Source: an uncultured Eubacterium sp. (GTDB lineage Bacteria; Bacillota; Clostridia; Oscillospirales; Acutalibacteraceae). Taken from it: 19,216 bases of DNA. Shown piece after piece: positions 1 through 7,481 of the stretch. Position numbers and translations under genes: made by a program. The stretch lies in NCBI GenBank assembly GCA_945980015.1, contig CAMFQI010000001.1, forward strand, positions 1 to 19,216, written 5' to 3'. Numbering within the stretch: position 1 is the first letter of the stretch; every line of letters starts with the position of its first letter. The notes below the pieces were generated by a model. The model saw only the letters and a program-made list of their open reading frames with translations, had not been told where the DNA came from and did not search any database.

Positions 1-33
1 TCGTCGGCAGCGTCAGATGTGTATAAGAGACAG
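1..33. other. Illumina Nextera adapter remnant (not genomic)
   Basis: The first 33 bases equal the Nextera read-1 transposase adapter, ending in the Tn5 mosaic end AGATGTGTATAAGAGACAG (15-33). Genomic sequence starts at 34. Any reading frame that begins inside this stretch, such as an ATG at 17, is artificial. Confidence 0.97.
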
Positions 34-34
34 G

Positions 35-40
35 TATAAT
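35..40 (+). promoter_or_regulatory. Possible -10 box of the truncated first promoter
   Basis: TATAAT lies directly after the adapter, 37 bases before the first ATG. The position of a -35 box would fall in lost sequence, so only half a promoter can be seen. It could drive the plus-strand operon 77-4207, or be chance in AT-rich DNA. Confidence 0.35.
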
Positions 41-76
41 ATTTTCATATATACTCTTTTACTCGGTGGTGAAATA

Positions 77-793
77 ATGCTCGGAAAATATGTTAGAGTC
101 CGAATAGAAAAGCCTATCGGCTCGACTGACGAAGCGGGCTTCACCTATCCATTGAATTTCGGAAGCGTATATAACGAAGAAAATCAGGACGCCTTTATTA
201 TGGGCATACATCATCCTGTTAAGAACTTCGACGGCAGAGTTATCGCCATTTTAAGCGACCGAAAAAGCAATCACTTTATTTGGATAGTTGCGCCAAAAAG
301 CACACGCTTCATAATTAATGACATAAAACAATATATCAATGTTGAAAGGGATTTCCCCTCCTACCGCTTGGAATGTCTTTACGAGAGCAGTTGCGGTGCT
401 GTCGTTTTCAGAGACATCAAGGGCGAGGTCAAATACCTGCTCATCAAAAACAGACGCTCGGCTCATTGGGGATTTCCAAAGGGTCATATTGAGCAGGGCG
501 AAACGCTTGAGCAGACAGCCTTGCGAGAGGTACTTGAGGAAACAGGACTTCACATTAATATTATCGACGGCTTTAGCTGTGTTTCAAAATACAAAATCAG
601 AGATAAGATTGACAAGATGGTTACTATCTTTGTCGGCACAACCTCCGACACCTCAACGGTTATTCAGCGTGAGGAAATTGAGGACTTTATTTGGTTGACG
701 TATGAAAAGGCAATGAATTTGCTGAGATTTGAAAACGACAAAAACATTTTGGAAAGTGCATATAGCTTCCTTAATGAAAATAATATAATATAA
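77..793 (+). CDS. Nudix hydrolase with N-terminal pyrophosphatase-like domain
   Basis: The protein has 238 residues. The ATG at 77 is chosen because an upstream in-frame ATG lies in adapter sequence; GGTGGTG just upstream is a modest ribosome binding site. Residues about 1-87 resemble the short clostridial inorganic-pyrophosphatase-like proteins: a GKYVRVRIEKPIGS opening, a YPLNFG motif, then DAFIMG and VIAIL. Residues about 100-235 are a Nudix domain with a complete box: G136, E142, R150, E151, E154, E155 and G157. The WGFPKGH run before the box is typical of diadenosine-tetraphosphatase-like Nudix enzymes. It probably hydrolyses a nucleoside polyphosphate in the cytoplasm; the substrate cannot be read from sequence. 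It is first in a four-gene plus-strand run, 30 bases before the next gene. Whether the N-terminal domain keeps pyrophosphatase activity is unknown. Confidence 0.85.
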   Translation: MLGKYVRVRIEKPIGSTDEAGFTYPLNFGSVYNEENQDAFIMGIHHPVKNFDGRVIAILSDRKSNHFIWIVAPKSTRFIINDIKQYINVERDFPSYRLECLYESSCGAVVFRDIKGEVKYLLIKNRRSAHWGFPKGHIEQGETLEQTALREVLEETGLHINIIDGFSCVSKYKIRDKIDKMVTIFVGTTSDTSTVIQREEIEDFIWLTYEKAMNLLRFENDKNILESAYSFLNENNII

Positions 794-823
794 TATAAAC
801 TACTAAAGCATAGGAGAATGATT

Positions 824-1327
824 ATGCAAGAGGTTTGCAGAACTATTCAGGAATTTCTCACAACCCACGGAATACCCGATTGGCTCGTCGTATTTATCAT
901 ATCCCTTTGTCCGATACTCGAATGCAGGCTCGGTATGTTTACGGCAATCAGCCTTTTGGGTATGAATCCGTTTTTGGGATTTGCTATCAGCTTTTTGGGT
1001 AACATAATTCCCATTCCATTCATTTTGCTTTTGATTAACCAAATCTTTGAATGGCTCAAAAAGATACCTGTTATCAACAAACCGATATACTGGCTTGAAG
1101 AAAAAACGCTCAAAAAACGTGACAAAATCGACAAGTACGGTATTTGGGGCTTGCTGTTGTTCGTTGCTATTCCGCTTCCGGGAACAGGAGCGTGGACAGG
1201 GTCGTTGCTTGCGGCACTGTTGCATCTCGACCGTAAAAAGAGCTTCGGGGTAATCTGTATCGGCGTGTTTATTGCAGGCTTGATTATTTCAATCGCAAGC
1301 GCAGTATTCAACGTTGCAATGTATTGA
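824..1327 (+). CDS. Small multidrug-export-like membrane protein (COG2426/PF06695)
   Basis: A protein of 167 residues and about four hydrophobic segments. The ATG at 824 is preferred over the one at 818 because AGGAG (812-816) is 7 bases from it and too close to the other. Family marks visible are the membrane motif ECRLGMFTAI, GNIIPIP, and the re-entrant-like run PLPGTGAWTGSLLAALL. Proteins of this type are annotated as putative small multidrug exporters, but the transport role is weakly established. It is inserted in the cytoplasmic membrane. It lies 30 bases after the Nudix gene, and its stop codon abuts or overlaps the start of the next gene, so co-transcription is likely. Confidence 0.8.
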   Translation: MQEVCRTIQEFLTTHGIPDWLVVFIISLCPILECRLGMFTAISLLGMNPFLGFAISFLGNIIPIPFILLLINQIFEWLKKIPVINKPIYWLEEKTLKKRDKIDKYGIWGLLLFVAIPLPGTGAWTGSLLAALLHLDRKKSFGVICIGVFIAGLIISIASAVFNVAMY

Positions 1328-1328
1328 T

Positions 1329-2495
1329 ATGACGAACGTACAGAATTTTTTTATAAAATGCACAAAAGCGTTTTTTGAAGGTGAAAAAACAACTGTGCCG
1401 TCCGACGTCAGTCTCGATGAGCTATACGAAATTTCAAAGGCTCAAAACCTTGCCGCCGTCGTTTTCTCGGTTATAAAGGACGATGAAAATGCAAAACAAA
1501 GCAAGGCATACAAAATGCTTGAGGATTGCTTTTACGACAGCATTGCGAGGTACGATTTTCAGTCGGCAATCATAAACGAAATACGTTTTCTCTTGGAGAG
1601 TGAAAAAATACGCCACGTCTTTTTTAAGGGCGCAGTAATAAAGGAATATTACCCCGTGCCTGAATTACGCAGTATGGGTGATATTGACGTCCTTATCGGC
1701 GAAAGCGACAGAGACAGGGTTAAGGCTCTGCTTATAGCTAACGGCTTTGAGCTTATAAACTCAAACGGTCCCGTATACGACTACAAGAAGGACGGAGCGC
1801 TCATTGAGGTGCATACAAAAATTGTAAGCGGCAAGGTCGGAGGCGTTAACGCCGAGGAGTATTTCAGCAATGCAATGCAATATGCGAAATTTGACGAATA
1901 CTGCGGTGTGTTAGAAGACGAATACCATTTTTGCTATCTGCTGACCCACATTGCGCACCATTTTTGGTTTTACGGCGCAGGCGTGAAAATGATACTCGAT
2001 TTGGCGGTTTTTCAAAGAAGCAAAAGTCTTGATTATTCAAAGGTGTTCGGCTATCTTGACGAGCTCGGGCTTGAGGATTTTTCAAAGGTGCTTTTAACTC
2101 TTTGTTATAAATGGTTCGGCGTAGGCGAGGATTATAATTCGGACGTTTCGCAAACCGAGGAATTCTTGCTAAGCTTCGGAGCATTCGGAAACGCAGGGCG
2201 CAATAAGGCGGCAGTTGTTCGCCGCAAGGCACTTGAACAGGGTAAAAAAAGCGGGCTTTCGGCAAAGCTTTCCCTACTCTTTCCGTCGTATAAAAAAATA
2301 AAGGATATCCCGTATATGCGTTTTATTCAGGGTAGACCGTATCTGCTTTTGCTCGGCTGGATATACAGAATATATTACAATTTAAGATACAGAAAAACAT
2401 TCGTTGTGCAGTCGACCTCTACCCTTTCCGATGATGAAACGCTTATACAGGCAGAGAATGAACTGCAATATTTTAAGGAGATTGGACTATTATGA
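1329..2495 (+). CDS. PF14907-type nucleotidyltransferase family protein
   Basis: A protein of 388 residues from ATG 1329. An alternative in-frame ATG at 1314 would add five residues and overlap the previous gene by 14 bases. Neither has a clear Shine-Dalgarno, so the start is uncertain. The nucleotidyltransferase core shows FKGA, then MGDIDVLI (the two metal-binding Asp, about residues 118 and 120), then a third acid in EVH about 40 residues later. This order matches the uncharacterised family NTP_transf_5. The C-terminal half is helical, with LLTHIAHHFWFYG. Members are often found in surface-polysaccharide or peptide-modification loci, but the substrate is unknown. The stop overlaps the next start in an ATGA, so it is translationally coupled to the alpha-galactosidase. 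Confidence 0.8.
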   Translation: MTNVQNFFIKCTKAFFEGEKTTVPSDVSLDELYEISKAQNLAAVVFSVIKDDENAKQSKAYKMLEDCFYDSIARYDFQSAIINEIRFLLESEKIRHVFFKGAVIKEYYPVPELRSMGDIDVLIGESDRDRVKALLIANGFELINSNGPVYDYKKDGALIEVHTKIVSGKVGGVNAEEYFSNAMQYAKFDEYCGVLEDEYHFCYLLTHIAHHFWFYGAGVKMILDLAVFQRSKSLDYSKVFGYLDELGLEDFSKVLLTLCYKWFGVGEDYNSDVSQTEEFLLSFGAFGNAGRNKAAVVRRKALEQGKKSGLSAKLSLLFPSYKKIKDIPYMRFIQGRPYLLLLGWIYRIYYNLRYRKTFVVQSTSTLSDDETLIQAENELQYFKEIGLL

Positions 2496-4207
2496 TTTTT
2501 TTGATTATTATGCTTGTCATAATCGGACTTGCCGTTGTCGGATTTTTGACATGGTTTTTCTCGACAAAGGCAGACGGCAACTGTCCGCTTTGTGCATTAA
2601 ATGCAATTAAGCTAAGACAGACTACTATTGATTATCAGCACGACGAGGACTATATCGGCGGCAGTAAAACGCCTATTATGGGTTGGTCAAGCTGGAACAC
2701 TATGCGCAATCACATCGACGAGGACACTATTGTTGACGTTGCAAGGGCAATGGTCAGCACGGGACTTGCCGACGCAGGCTATAAATATGTCAATCTTGAC
2801 GACTGCTGGCAAAGTTCGATGCGTGATGAAAACGGTATGCTGCAGGGCGATTTAGAAACATTTCCGAGCGGTATTCCTGCGCTTACAAATGTCGTTAATT
2901 CAATGGGCTTGAAGCTCGGCATTTATTCGTCAAACGGCACGCTGACCTGTGAGGATTTGCCTGCTTCACTCGGCAACGAGGTGCTTGATGCAAAGACCTT
3001 TGCTTCATGGGGTATCGAATTTTTCAAATACGATTTTTGCCACCACGAAAACATAAGCGGCAAAACGCCGATTATTGAATACATTTCCATAAGCTCAAAG
3101 GGTGAGCGTGAATGTCTGCGCCTGACACCCGACAAAGCGAAATATACAGGCAGAGCAAGGGCAATTAATGTTAAAGACTTGCCAACAAAAAAGGGCATTG
3201 CCTTTCTCAATCACAACGCCGGCAAGGCTTCGTTTGTCGTTAATCTTGAGCAATCGGGCGAATATGTTTTCACCATTCATTTCAAGAAGCTTTCAAGCAA
3301 GAAAAAACAGTATATGCAGCTTAACGTTAATGGCGAAATTTATGAGGTTTTCTTCCCGCCGTCAGTTGCCTTCACCGCTGACGCACGAGTTCAGCTGACT
3401 GTTAGACTGCTCGCAGGAGAAAACAACATCACTCTTCAAAACCCCGTTGTAACAAAGGCTGACTCCGAATATATCCAATATCGCAGAATGGGTAAGGCGC
3501 TCGAAAACGGCGCAAATCTTTGGTCGGTTTATAACAACTCCCCTGTTAAGCCGATAACATATTCCATTTGTGAATGGGGCACGGGCGCTCCGTGGAAATG
3601 GGGTGCAAAGGCAGGAAATATGTGGCGCACAACCCACGATATTATGCCGAAATGGTTTAGTATTCTATATATCTACAAGAAGACAATCGCTCTTTACAAG
3701 TACGCTTCTCCCGGTCATATCAACGACCCCGATATGCTTGAGGTCGGCAACGGTAATTTGAGTGTTGAAGAAAACAAATCTCACTTCACCCTGTGGTGTA
3801 TGATGGCGGCTCCGCTTGTTTTGGGAAATGATATTCGCACTTTGACCGACGGTTCAAAAAAGAGTCAGGTTATTCTCAATATCGTAAAAAACAGCGAGCT
3901 TATTGCAATCGACCAAGACGCTCTCGTCAAGCCTGCGAAGATTATAGCAAAGCGCGGCAGTGTTGATATTATGGCAAGACCGCTTGAAAACGGCGACGTT
4001 GCTATATGCTTCTTTAACAAGAGCAAGTCTCCTAAGACCGTTGAATACGAGCTCAACGACTTGAAGGAGGACAAGTATCTCAATCTCACCCGTACAAACA
4101 GCGCACAAATCAAGGATTTGTGGACTGACGAGGTATTCCATAAGGACAGTATACGTGCCGAAATAAAGCCGCACGGCGTAAAGGCATACCGCATTTCCTT
4201 GCAATAA
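2492..4207 (+). CDS. GH27 alpha-galactosidase, membrane-anchored, with inserted domain
   Basis: A protein of 571 residues; SD AAGGAG at 2475-2480 and a 4-base overlap with the previous gene. Residues 1-24 form a single hydrophobic helix that looks like an uncleaved signal anchor. The glycoside hydrolase family 27 barrel follows: MGWSSWN (63-69), NLDDCW (101-106) and FFKYDF with the presumed nucleophile D181. After a gap come EWG, PWKWG, WRTTHDI with the presumed acid/base D383, then NDPDMLEVGNG (411-421) and APLVLGNDIR. A C-terminal beta domain (about 480-571) closes it. Residues about 190-328, between the two catalytic Asp, have no counterpart in compact GH27 enzymes and look like a beta-sandwich, carbohydrate-binding-like insert. 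It is expected to release terminal alpha-galactose outside the membrane; specificity is not determinable. Last gene of its operon. Confidence 0.88.
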   Translation: MIFLIIMLVIIGLAVVGFLTWFFSTKADGNCPLCALNAIKLRQTTIDYQHDEDYIGGSKTPIMGWSSWNTMRNHIDEDTIVDVARAMVSTGLADAGYKYVNLDDCWQSSMRDENGMLQGDLETFPSGIPALTNVVNSMGLKLGIYSSNGTLTCEDLPASLGNEVLDAKTFASWGIEFFKYDFCHHENISGKTPIIEYISISSKGERECLRLTPDKAKYTGRARAINVKDLPTKKGIAFLNHNAGKASFVVNLEQSGEYVFTIHFKKLSSKKKQYMQLNVNGEIYEVFFPPSVAFTADARVQLTVRLLAGENNITLQNPVVTKADSEYIQYRRMGKALENGANLWSVYNNSPVKPITYSICEWGTGAPWKWGAKAGNMWRTTHDIMPKWFSILYIYKKTIALYKYASPGHINDPDMLEVGNGNLSVEENKSHFTLWCMMAAPLVLGNDIRTLTDGSKKSQVILNIVKNSELIAIDQDALVKPAKIIAKRGSVDIMARPLENGDVAICFFNKSKSPKTVEYELNDLKEDKYLNLTRTNSAQIKDLWTDEVFHKDSIRAEIKPHGVKAYRISLQ

Positions 4208-4244
4208 TTCAAAAAACAATATTCTTGGCTCTACGCTTGATAAA

Positions 4245-4280
4245 AATAAAAACGACCTGAGCTTTCAGGTCGTTTTTATT
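4245..4280. terminator. Bidirectional intrinsic terminator
   Basis: A perfect 16-bp stem (4245-4260 with 4265-4280) around the loop GCTT has ACGACCTGA at its core. It is flanked by A-rich and T-rich sides, so it reads as a terminator in both directions. It ends the plus-strand operon and could stop transcription arriving from the minus-strand gene at 4401. Confidence 0.92.
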
Positions 4281-4400
4281 GTGCCCTGCCGTAACCGACA
4301 ATGACACGAGGAGTAAATTTATATAAAATCTAAAAAGGCTATATATAAAAGGTTGAGGAAAATTTCCGCCAACCCGGCTTGCAAAAGCCTGAATTTTTGC

Positions 4401-5246
4401 TCAATTCAATTTATTGAGCACTACAAATGCATCGGAGTTTGTATTAAGCTCGGCAGGGTTGTAATCCTTTGGAACACGGTTTTTTACCATTGCGCCTCTT
4501 ATCATAAAGAAAGCAACGTCCTTACTAATTTGAGCATAGTCAACATCAAGTATTTTTGACGTAACATTCTTTGAAAAGAAGTTTACAAGCGGTCCCATCA
4601 TAAAGGCGGTGATTACAGTGCCTATACCGATATTCTTAATTTGAGAAAAATCGCCTTGGAAAACATATTTAAGTCCTCCACTGACAATCAAGCCGATTAA
4701 TATAACTGTTATATCGGTGAAAACCCTTACCCATTTATACGGAATTTTCGTACCTCTGCTTATCATAAAGCCGAGACTGTCGTAAGGACCTACGCCGATG
4801 TTTGAAACGAAGAAAAGAGAGCAGGAAAAGCACAGAACTATTATACCTGCCGCAAGAAGTGCAATGCGAACTGCGATATTTTCAGAAGCAGATTTAAGGA
4901 TGGAAGTAATAATTCCTGTAAACAGCTCGCACGAATATCCGACTCCAACCATATTTATCATCGTTCCGACTCCGATAAGTCCTCTGTGTGCCACAATCAC
5001 TACAAACACGATGATAATTGCGTTGACAATCAGTTGGTAAGTTCCGTACCCAATTCCCAATGCGCCGGCAACGTTCATATTCATTGATGTAAAGGGGTCA
5101 ACACCAAAGCCTGAAACCGAAAAGAGAGAAATTCCGAAGCCCATAACAACAATCGATATTACGGTCATAATAACTCGCTTTACCATATTGTGCTGAACAA
5201 ACATATCCTTGATATATCCGTATGCTTCTTTCTCAAAACTCTTCAT
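4401..5246 (-). CDS. YczE/YitT-like integral membrane protein
   Basis: A protein of 281 residues; the start has GAGG about 8 bases upstream. There are two related halves, each with a helix followed by a G-V-[DG]-P-[FY] motif: ISLFSVSGFGVDPFTSMN (39-56) and CSLFFVSNIGVGPYDSLGF (142-160). This internal duplication and five or six hydrophobic segments (about 24-42, 68-86, 92-117, 127-147, 172-190, 205-225) fit the YczE/COG2364 family of membrane proteins. Their function is unknown; some are guessed to be transporters. The C-terminal 50 residues are polar and probably cytoplasmic. It is transcribed alone from a strong promoter at 5300-5327. Confidence 0.82.
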   Translation of the reverse strand: MKSFEKEAYGYIKDMFVQHNMVKRVIMTVISIVVMGFGISLFSVSGFGVDPFTSMNMNVAGALGIGYGTYQLIVNAIIIVFVVIVAHRGLIGVGTMINMVGVGYSCELFTGIITSILKSASENIAVRIALLAAGIIVLCFSCSLFFVSNIGVGPYDSLGFMISRGTKIPYKWVRVFTDITVILIGLIVSGGLKYVFQGDFSQIKNIGIGTVITAFMMGPLVNFFSKNVTSKILDVDYAQISKDVAFFMIRGAMVKNRVPKDYNPAELNTNSDAFVVLNKLN

Positions 5247-5299
5247 TTTATTGCCTCATTTTCCGCAATCAGTTGCTTTTTTCCTCTCTCTTGCAACCC

Positions 5300-5327
5300 A
5301 TTATATACTTGAAAAAGAAAAAATCAA
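5300..5327 (-). promoter_or_regulatory. Sigma-A promoter of the YczE-like gene
   Basis: On the minus strand TTGATT (5322-5327) and TATAAT (5300-5305) are separated by 16 bases. This lies about 55 bases upstream of the ATG at 5246. Confidence 0.75.
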
Positions 5328-5363
5328 GAGGTTTTTTGCAGTTTTTCGCTTATGGATAGTTTA

Positions 5364-5400
5364 CACAAAAATGTTAAAACTTTTTTGTGCAAATTGCACA
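5364..5400. repeat. Two overlapping hairpins after spoVT
   Basis: Directly beyond the spoVT stop lie a 15-base palindrome, TGTGCAA-A-TTGCACA (5386-5400), and a second stem, CACAAAAA with TTTTTGTG (5364-5371 with 5382-5389). They share bases, so only one can form. Neither has a clean U-tract on the minus strand. A termination role for spoVT is possible but not shown. Confidence 0.4.
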
Positions 5401-5402
5401 TA

Positions 5403-5939
5403 CTATTCCATCTGTTTTCCGAGAAATGAAGCCGCAACCTGAACGAGCTTAATGTCCGATTCACTCGGTAGGTTTTGCTTTCCGTCGTCAAAAAGCACAA
5501 CTGCGCCGCTTACATCTCCGCCGTAAATTATCGGATAAACAACCTGCGCCGGCAAATCGTAGCCCTCAACTGCATTAATTGACGGAACCTTATCGGTTTT
5601 GATATGAATTTTTCTGTTTTGCATAAGGTCCTCTAAATTCTTACTCACCCTGCGTTCAAGAACCTCTCGTTTGTTTACGCCCGATGCGGCGATTACGTGG
5701 TCGTTGTCCATAATCGCAACAGGCAATCCTGCGTCCTTTCCCAGCACATCTGCATACTGAAGCGCAAAATTCGACAACTCCCCTATCGGCGAATATTTTT
5801 TGAAAATAACCTCTCCCTCGCTGTCGGTATAAATCTCCAGCGGGTCGCCCTCCTTAATTCTAAACGAACGGCGGATCTCCTTTGGGATAACTATTCTTCC
5901 CAAATCATCAATTCTTCTTACTATTCCTGTTGCTTTCAT
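5403..5939 (-). CDS. spoVT: Stage V sporulation protein T, AbrB-type regulator
   Basis: A protein of 178 residues, the same length as Bacillus SpoVT. Residues 1-50 are the swapped-hairpin AbrB DNA-binding domain: ATGIVRRIDDLGRIVIPKEI, then SFRIKEGDPLEIY. Residues about 55-178 are the GAF-like domain, with LPVAIMDNDHVIAASG, VVYPIIYGG and GAVVLFDD. SpoVT controls sigma-G-dependent genes in the forespore, and its presence suggests an endospore former. The start has AAGGAG (5954-5959) 12 bases upstream. That SD is one arm of a long inverted repeat (5950-6004), and a sigma-G-like promoter overlaps the other arm. Start and identity are firm; the regulatory reading is inference. Confidence 0.93.
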   Translation of the reverse strand: MKATGIVRRIDDLGRIVIPKEIRRSFRIKEGDPLEIYTDSEGEVIFKKYSPIGELSNFALQYADVLGKDAGLPVAIMDNDHVIAASGVNKREVLERRVSKNLEDLMQNRKIHIKTDKVPSINAVEGYDLPAQVVYPIIYGGDVSGAVVLFDDGKQNLPSESDIKLVQVAASFLGKQME

Positions 5940-5949
5940 AATATATACA

Positions 5950-6004
5950 AAATCTCCTTGCTTTACAAATTTGTACTGTTAGTATCTGTAAAACAAGGAG
6001 ATTT
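5950..6004 (-). promoter_or_regulatory. Inverted repeat that can mask the spoVT ribosome binding site
   Basis: Arms 5950-5967 and 5987-6004 are 18 bases each and match at 17 of 18 positions, around a 19-base loop. The spoVT-proximal arm contains the SD AAGGAG and the distal arm its complement CTCCTT. A transcript that reads through from the upstream acyltransferase gene would hold both arms and could hide the SD. A transcript starting in the loop would hold only the SD arm. Confidence 0.75.
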
Positions 6005-6008
6005 ATAC
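5980..6008 (-). promoter_or_regulatory. Candidate sigma-G (forespore) promoter for spoVT
   Basis: The minus strand reads GTATA (6004-6008), 17 bases, then GATACTA (5980-5986). This is close to the sigma-G pattern (gHATR, 17-18 bases, CATWHTA) with one -10 mismatch. The predicted start near 5973 lies inside the loop of the inverted repeat. spoVT is sigma-G-dependent in Bacillus subtilis. Matched by eye only. Confidence 0.45.
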
Positions 6009-6009
6009 T

Positions 6010-7110
6010 TTATTTCAGTTTCATTTCAAAAACTTTCAAATAAAAATCATTGGTTTTTCGTGCAATAAATTCGGATAGTTTGCTCACCTTTATTAATTTG
6101 AAAATTTCTATTCTCAACAATTCAATTATTGTACACAATACAAATATAGCCAAACTTGCCAATATTACGCAAATAATCATAGCAATTGGCGATTTGGTAG
6201 CAAATGAAACGAAAGCATTATTAATAAGAAAATTAAAAACAAGCGGATGAGTATGTATTAAATAGACCCCTAAAGCTGCAGGAGAAACGAAATAAATGAC
6301 TTTTGATGCAAGATTGTTTATTTTTATTTTCAAACAAAACAAAAACAAAAAAATTGCAGATAGTAAAATCGTAATAGATATGTACGATATAAATGTATCC
6401 TCAAATTTTGCTTGACCGAAAACCCTTTTTGTAAAAAACCAAATTGTGATTTTACTTACAAATGTTAACACAATCATTGCAAAAAAACCAACAATACATT
6501 TAAATGCTGTGATTTTTTCGCATATATTATACTTCCTGATGTATGCACCAAACAAATACACAATCATAAGCCAAATAGCAGAATAACCATTATTAAGGGT
6601 AAAAGCATCTATAGGAAGAACACAGTCTATGCAACATATTACAAATAAAATTAACAGTAAAATTTTTTTGTATGTTTGTTGAGAAATATTATTTATGGCT
6701 TTATTTAAAAACGGAATGAAGAAACACAACGCAAAATATGAAGATACATACCACCATTGTTTTCCTAATATTGGCATAACCGCAACAACCAAATTTTTAA
6801 TGCTTCTACTTTCAGGTAAAAAAGCAAAAAACAAAGAGGTAAACAATAACGAATAAAATAAAACCTGAAACCATAAACCGATTATATTTTTTACTTTTAC
6901 AGTTTTGTTAACCATCAAATATCCGCTTATTAAAGCGAAACAATTAACCGCACAGTAAGCACAAATTTCTAAAAACCAGGCTATCCAATAGTTTGTTTCG
7001 GTGGGTGAAGTACTTTTCAATATTCCACCTTTCCCTAATACATGTAGTACAGTTACAAGAAACGCCGCAATTATACGAAATAAATCAACATTATAATTCC
7101 TTTTTTCCAT
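6010..7110 (-). CDS. Acyltransferase family 3 membrane protein
   Basis: A protein of 366 residues from the ATG at 7110, preceded by AAAGGAAAG. A longer frame from 7167 would begin upstream of the likely transcription start, so it is rejected. The opening NYNVDLFRIIAAFLVTVLHV is the signature of acyltransferase-3 (PF01757) proteins, with the conserved His at residue 23. About ten hydrophobic helices follow. Such enzymes move acetyl or other acyl groups onto surface polysaccharides or lipids; the acceptor here is unknown. The gene is distinctly AT-rich compared with spoVT and gdhA and neighbours another AT-rich accessory gene, which suggests horizontal gain. No carbohydrate gene cluster is adjacent. 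Confidence 0.85.
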   Translation of the reverse strand: MEKRNYNVDLFRIIAAFLVTVLHVLGKGGILKSTSPTETNYWIAWFLEICAYCAVNCFALISGYLMVNKTVKVKNIIGLWFQVLFYSLLFTSLFFAFLPESRSIKNLVVAVMPILGKQWWYVSSYFALCFFIPFLNKAINNISQQTYKKILLLILFVICCIDCVLPIDAFTLNNGYSAIWLMIVYLFGAYIRKYNICEKITAFKCIVGFFAMIVLTFVSKITIWFFTKRVFGQAKFEDTFISYISITILLSAIFLFLFCLKIKINNLASKVIYFVSPAALGVYLIHTHPLVFNFLINNAFVSFATKSPIAMIICVILASLAIFVLCTIIELLRIEIFKLIKVSKLSEFIARKTNDFYLKVFEMKLK

Positions 7111-7138
7111 ATATGAACTTCTTTCCTTTGTTTTTTTC

Positions 7139-7167
7139 AATATATCATAAAAACAGGAATAATTCAA
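7139..7167 (-). promoter_or_regulatory. Sigma-A promoter of the acyltransferase gene
   Basis: The minus strand has TTGAAT (7162-7167) and TATATT (7139-7144) with a 17-base spacer. The ATG at 7110 follows about 28 bases after the -10, which supports that start over the longer frame. Confidence 0.6.
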
Positions 7168-7451
7168 GTCGTTATTTTATTTCTTCCCACCACACTATGT
7201 ATCACCAAGCAAAATCTGTCGAAAGGTGTCAATGTTGTCAGCAGCGGGTCATCCTCCTTTACAATGTTGCGACTTTTTTGCCTTTTTTCGCTTACCACAG
7301 GGGGGGTAAAGAGAGGTGTATTTTCCACTAAATTGATGTCAAAGTGCTTTGCCGGCTGTTTAGTAGCCTTATGGATAATTTCGTCCTTGAAGAACTCCTC
7401 GGCAATCCGCTCAATCTCCACACTGCGGTTGGTAAGGGCGTAGATGTTCAC
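7164..7451 (-). pseudogene. Unrecognised gene relic, 95 codons from a GTG
   Basis: An open frame of 95 residues whose only plausible start is a GTG without a Shine-Dalgarno. The frame is open a further nine or so codons upstream without an ATG. It begins VNIYALTNRSVEIERIAEEF, looks helical and charged, and then becomes proline-rich; I do not recognise it. Its codons, especially from 7380 to 7450, are GC-richer than both AT-rich neighbours. It ends over the acyltransferase promoter. These points suggest the remains of a larger gene, possibly from a mobile element, rather than an intact small gene. A real short hypothetical protein cannot be excluded. Confidence 0.35.
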
Positions 7452-7481
7452 CAGAAGGTTTTCAATATAATTAGTACTTAA

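Noticed and set aside
17..76. N-terminal extension of the first gene
   Set aside because: The first codons (17-33) come from Nextera adapter sequence and there is no ribosome binding site; the genuine start is the ATG at 77.
3854..4219. Two minus-strand open frames of about 115-120 codons
   Set aside because: They are antisense to the C-terminal part of the alpha-galactosidase and lack ribosome binding sites.
4351..4400. Additional weak hairpins (GGTTG/CAACC and GGCTT/AAGCC)
   Set aside because: Stems are only 5 bases; the perfect 16-bp terminator at 4245-4280 is sufficient to explain termination here.
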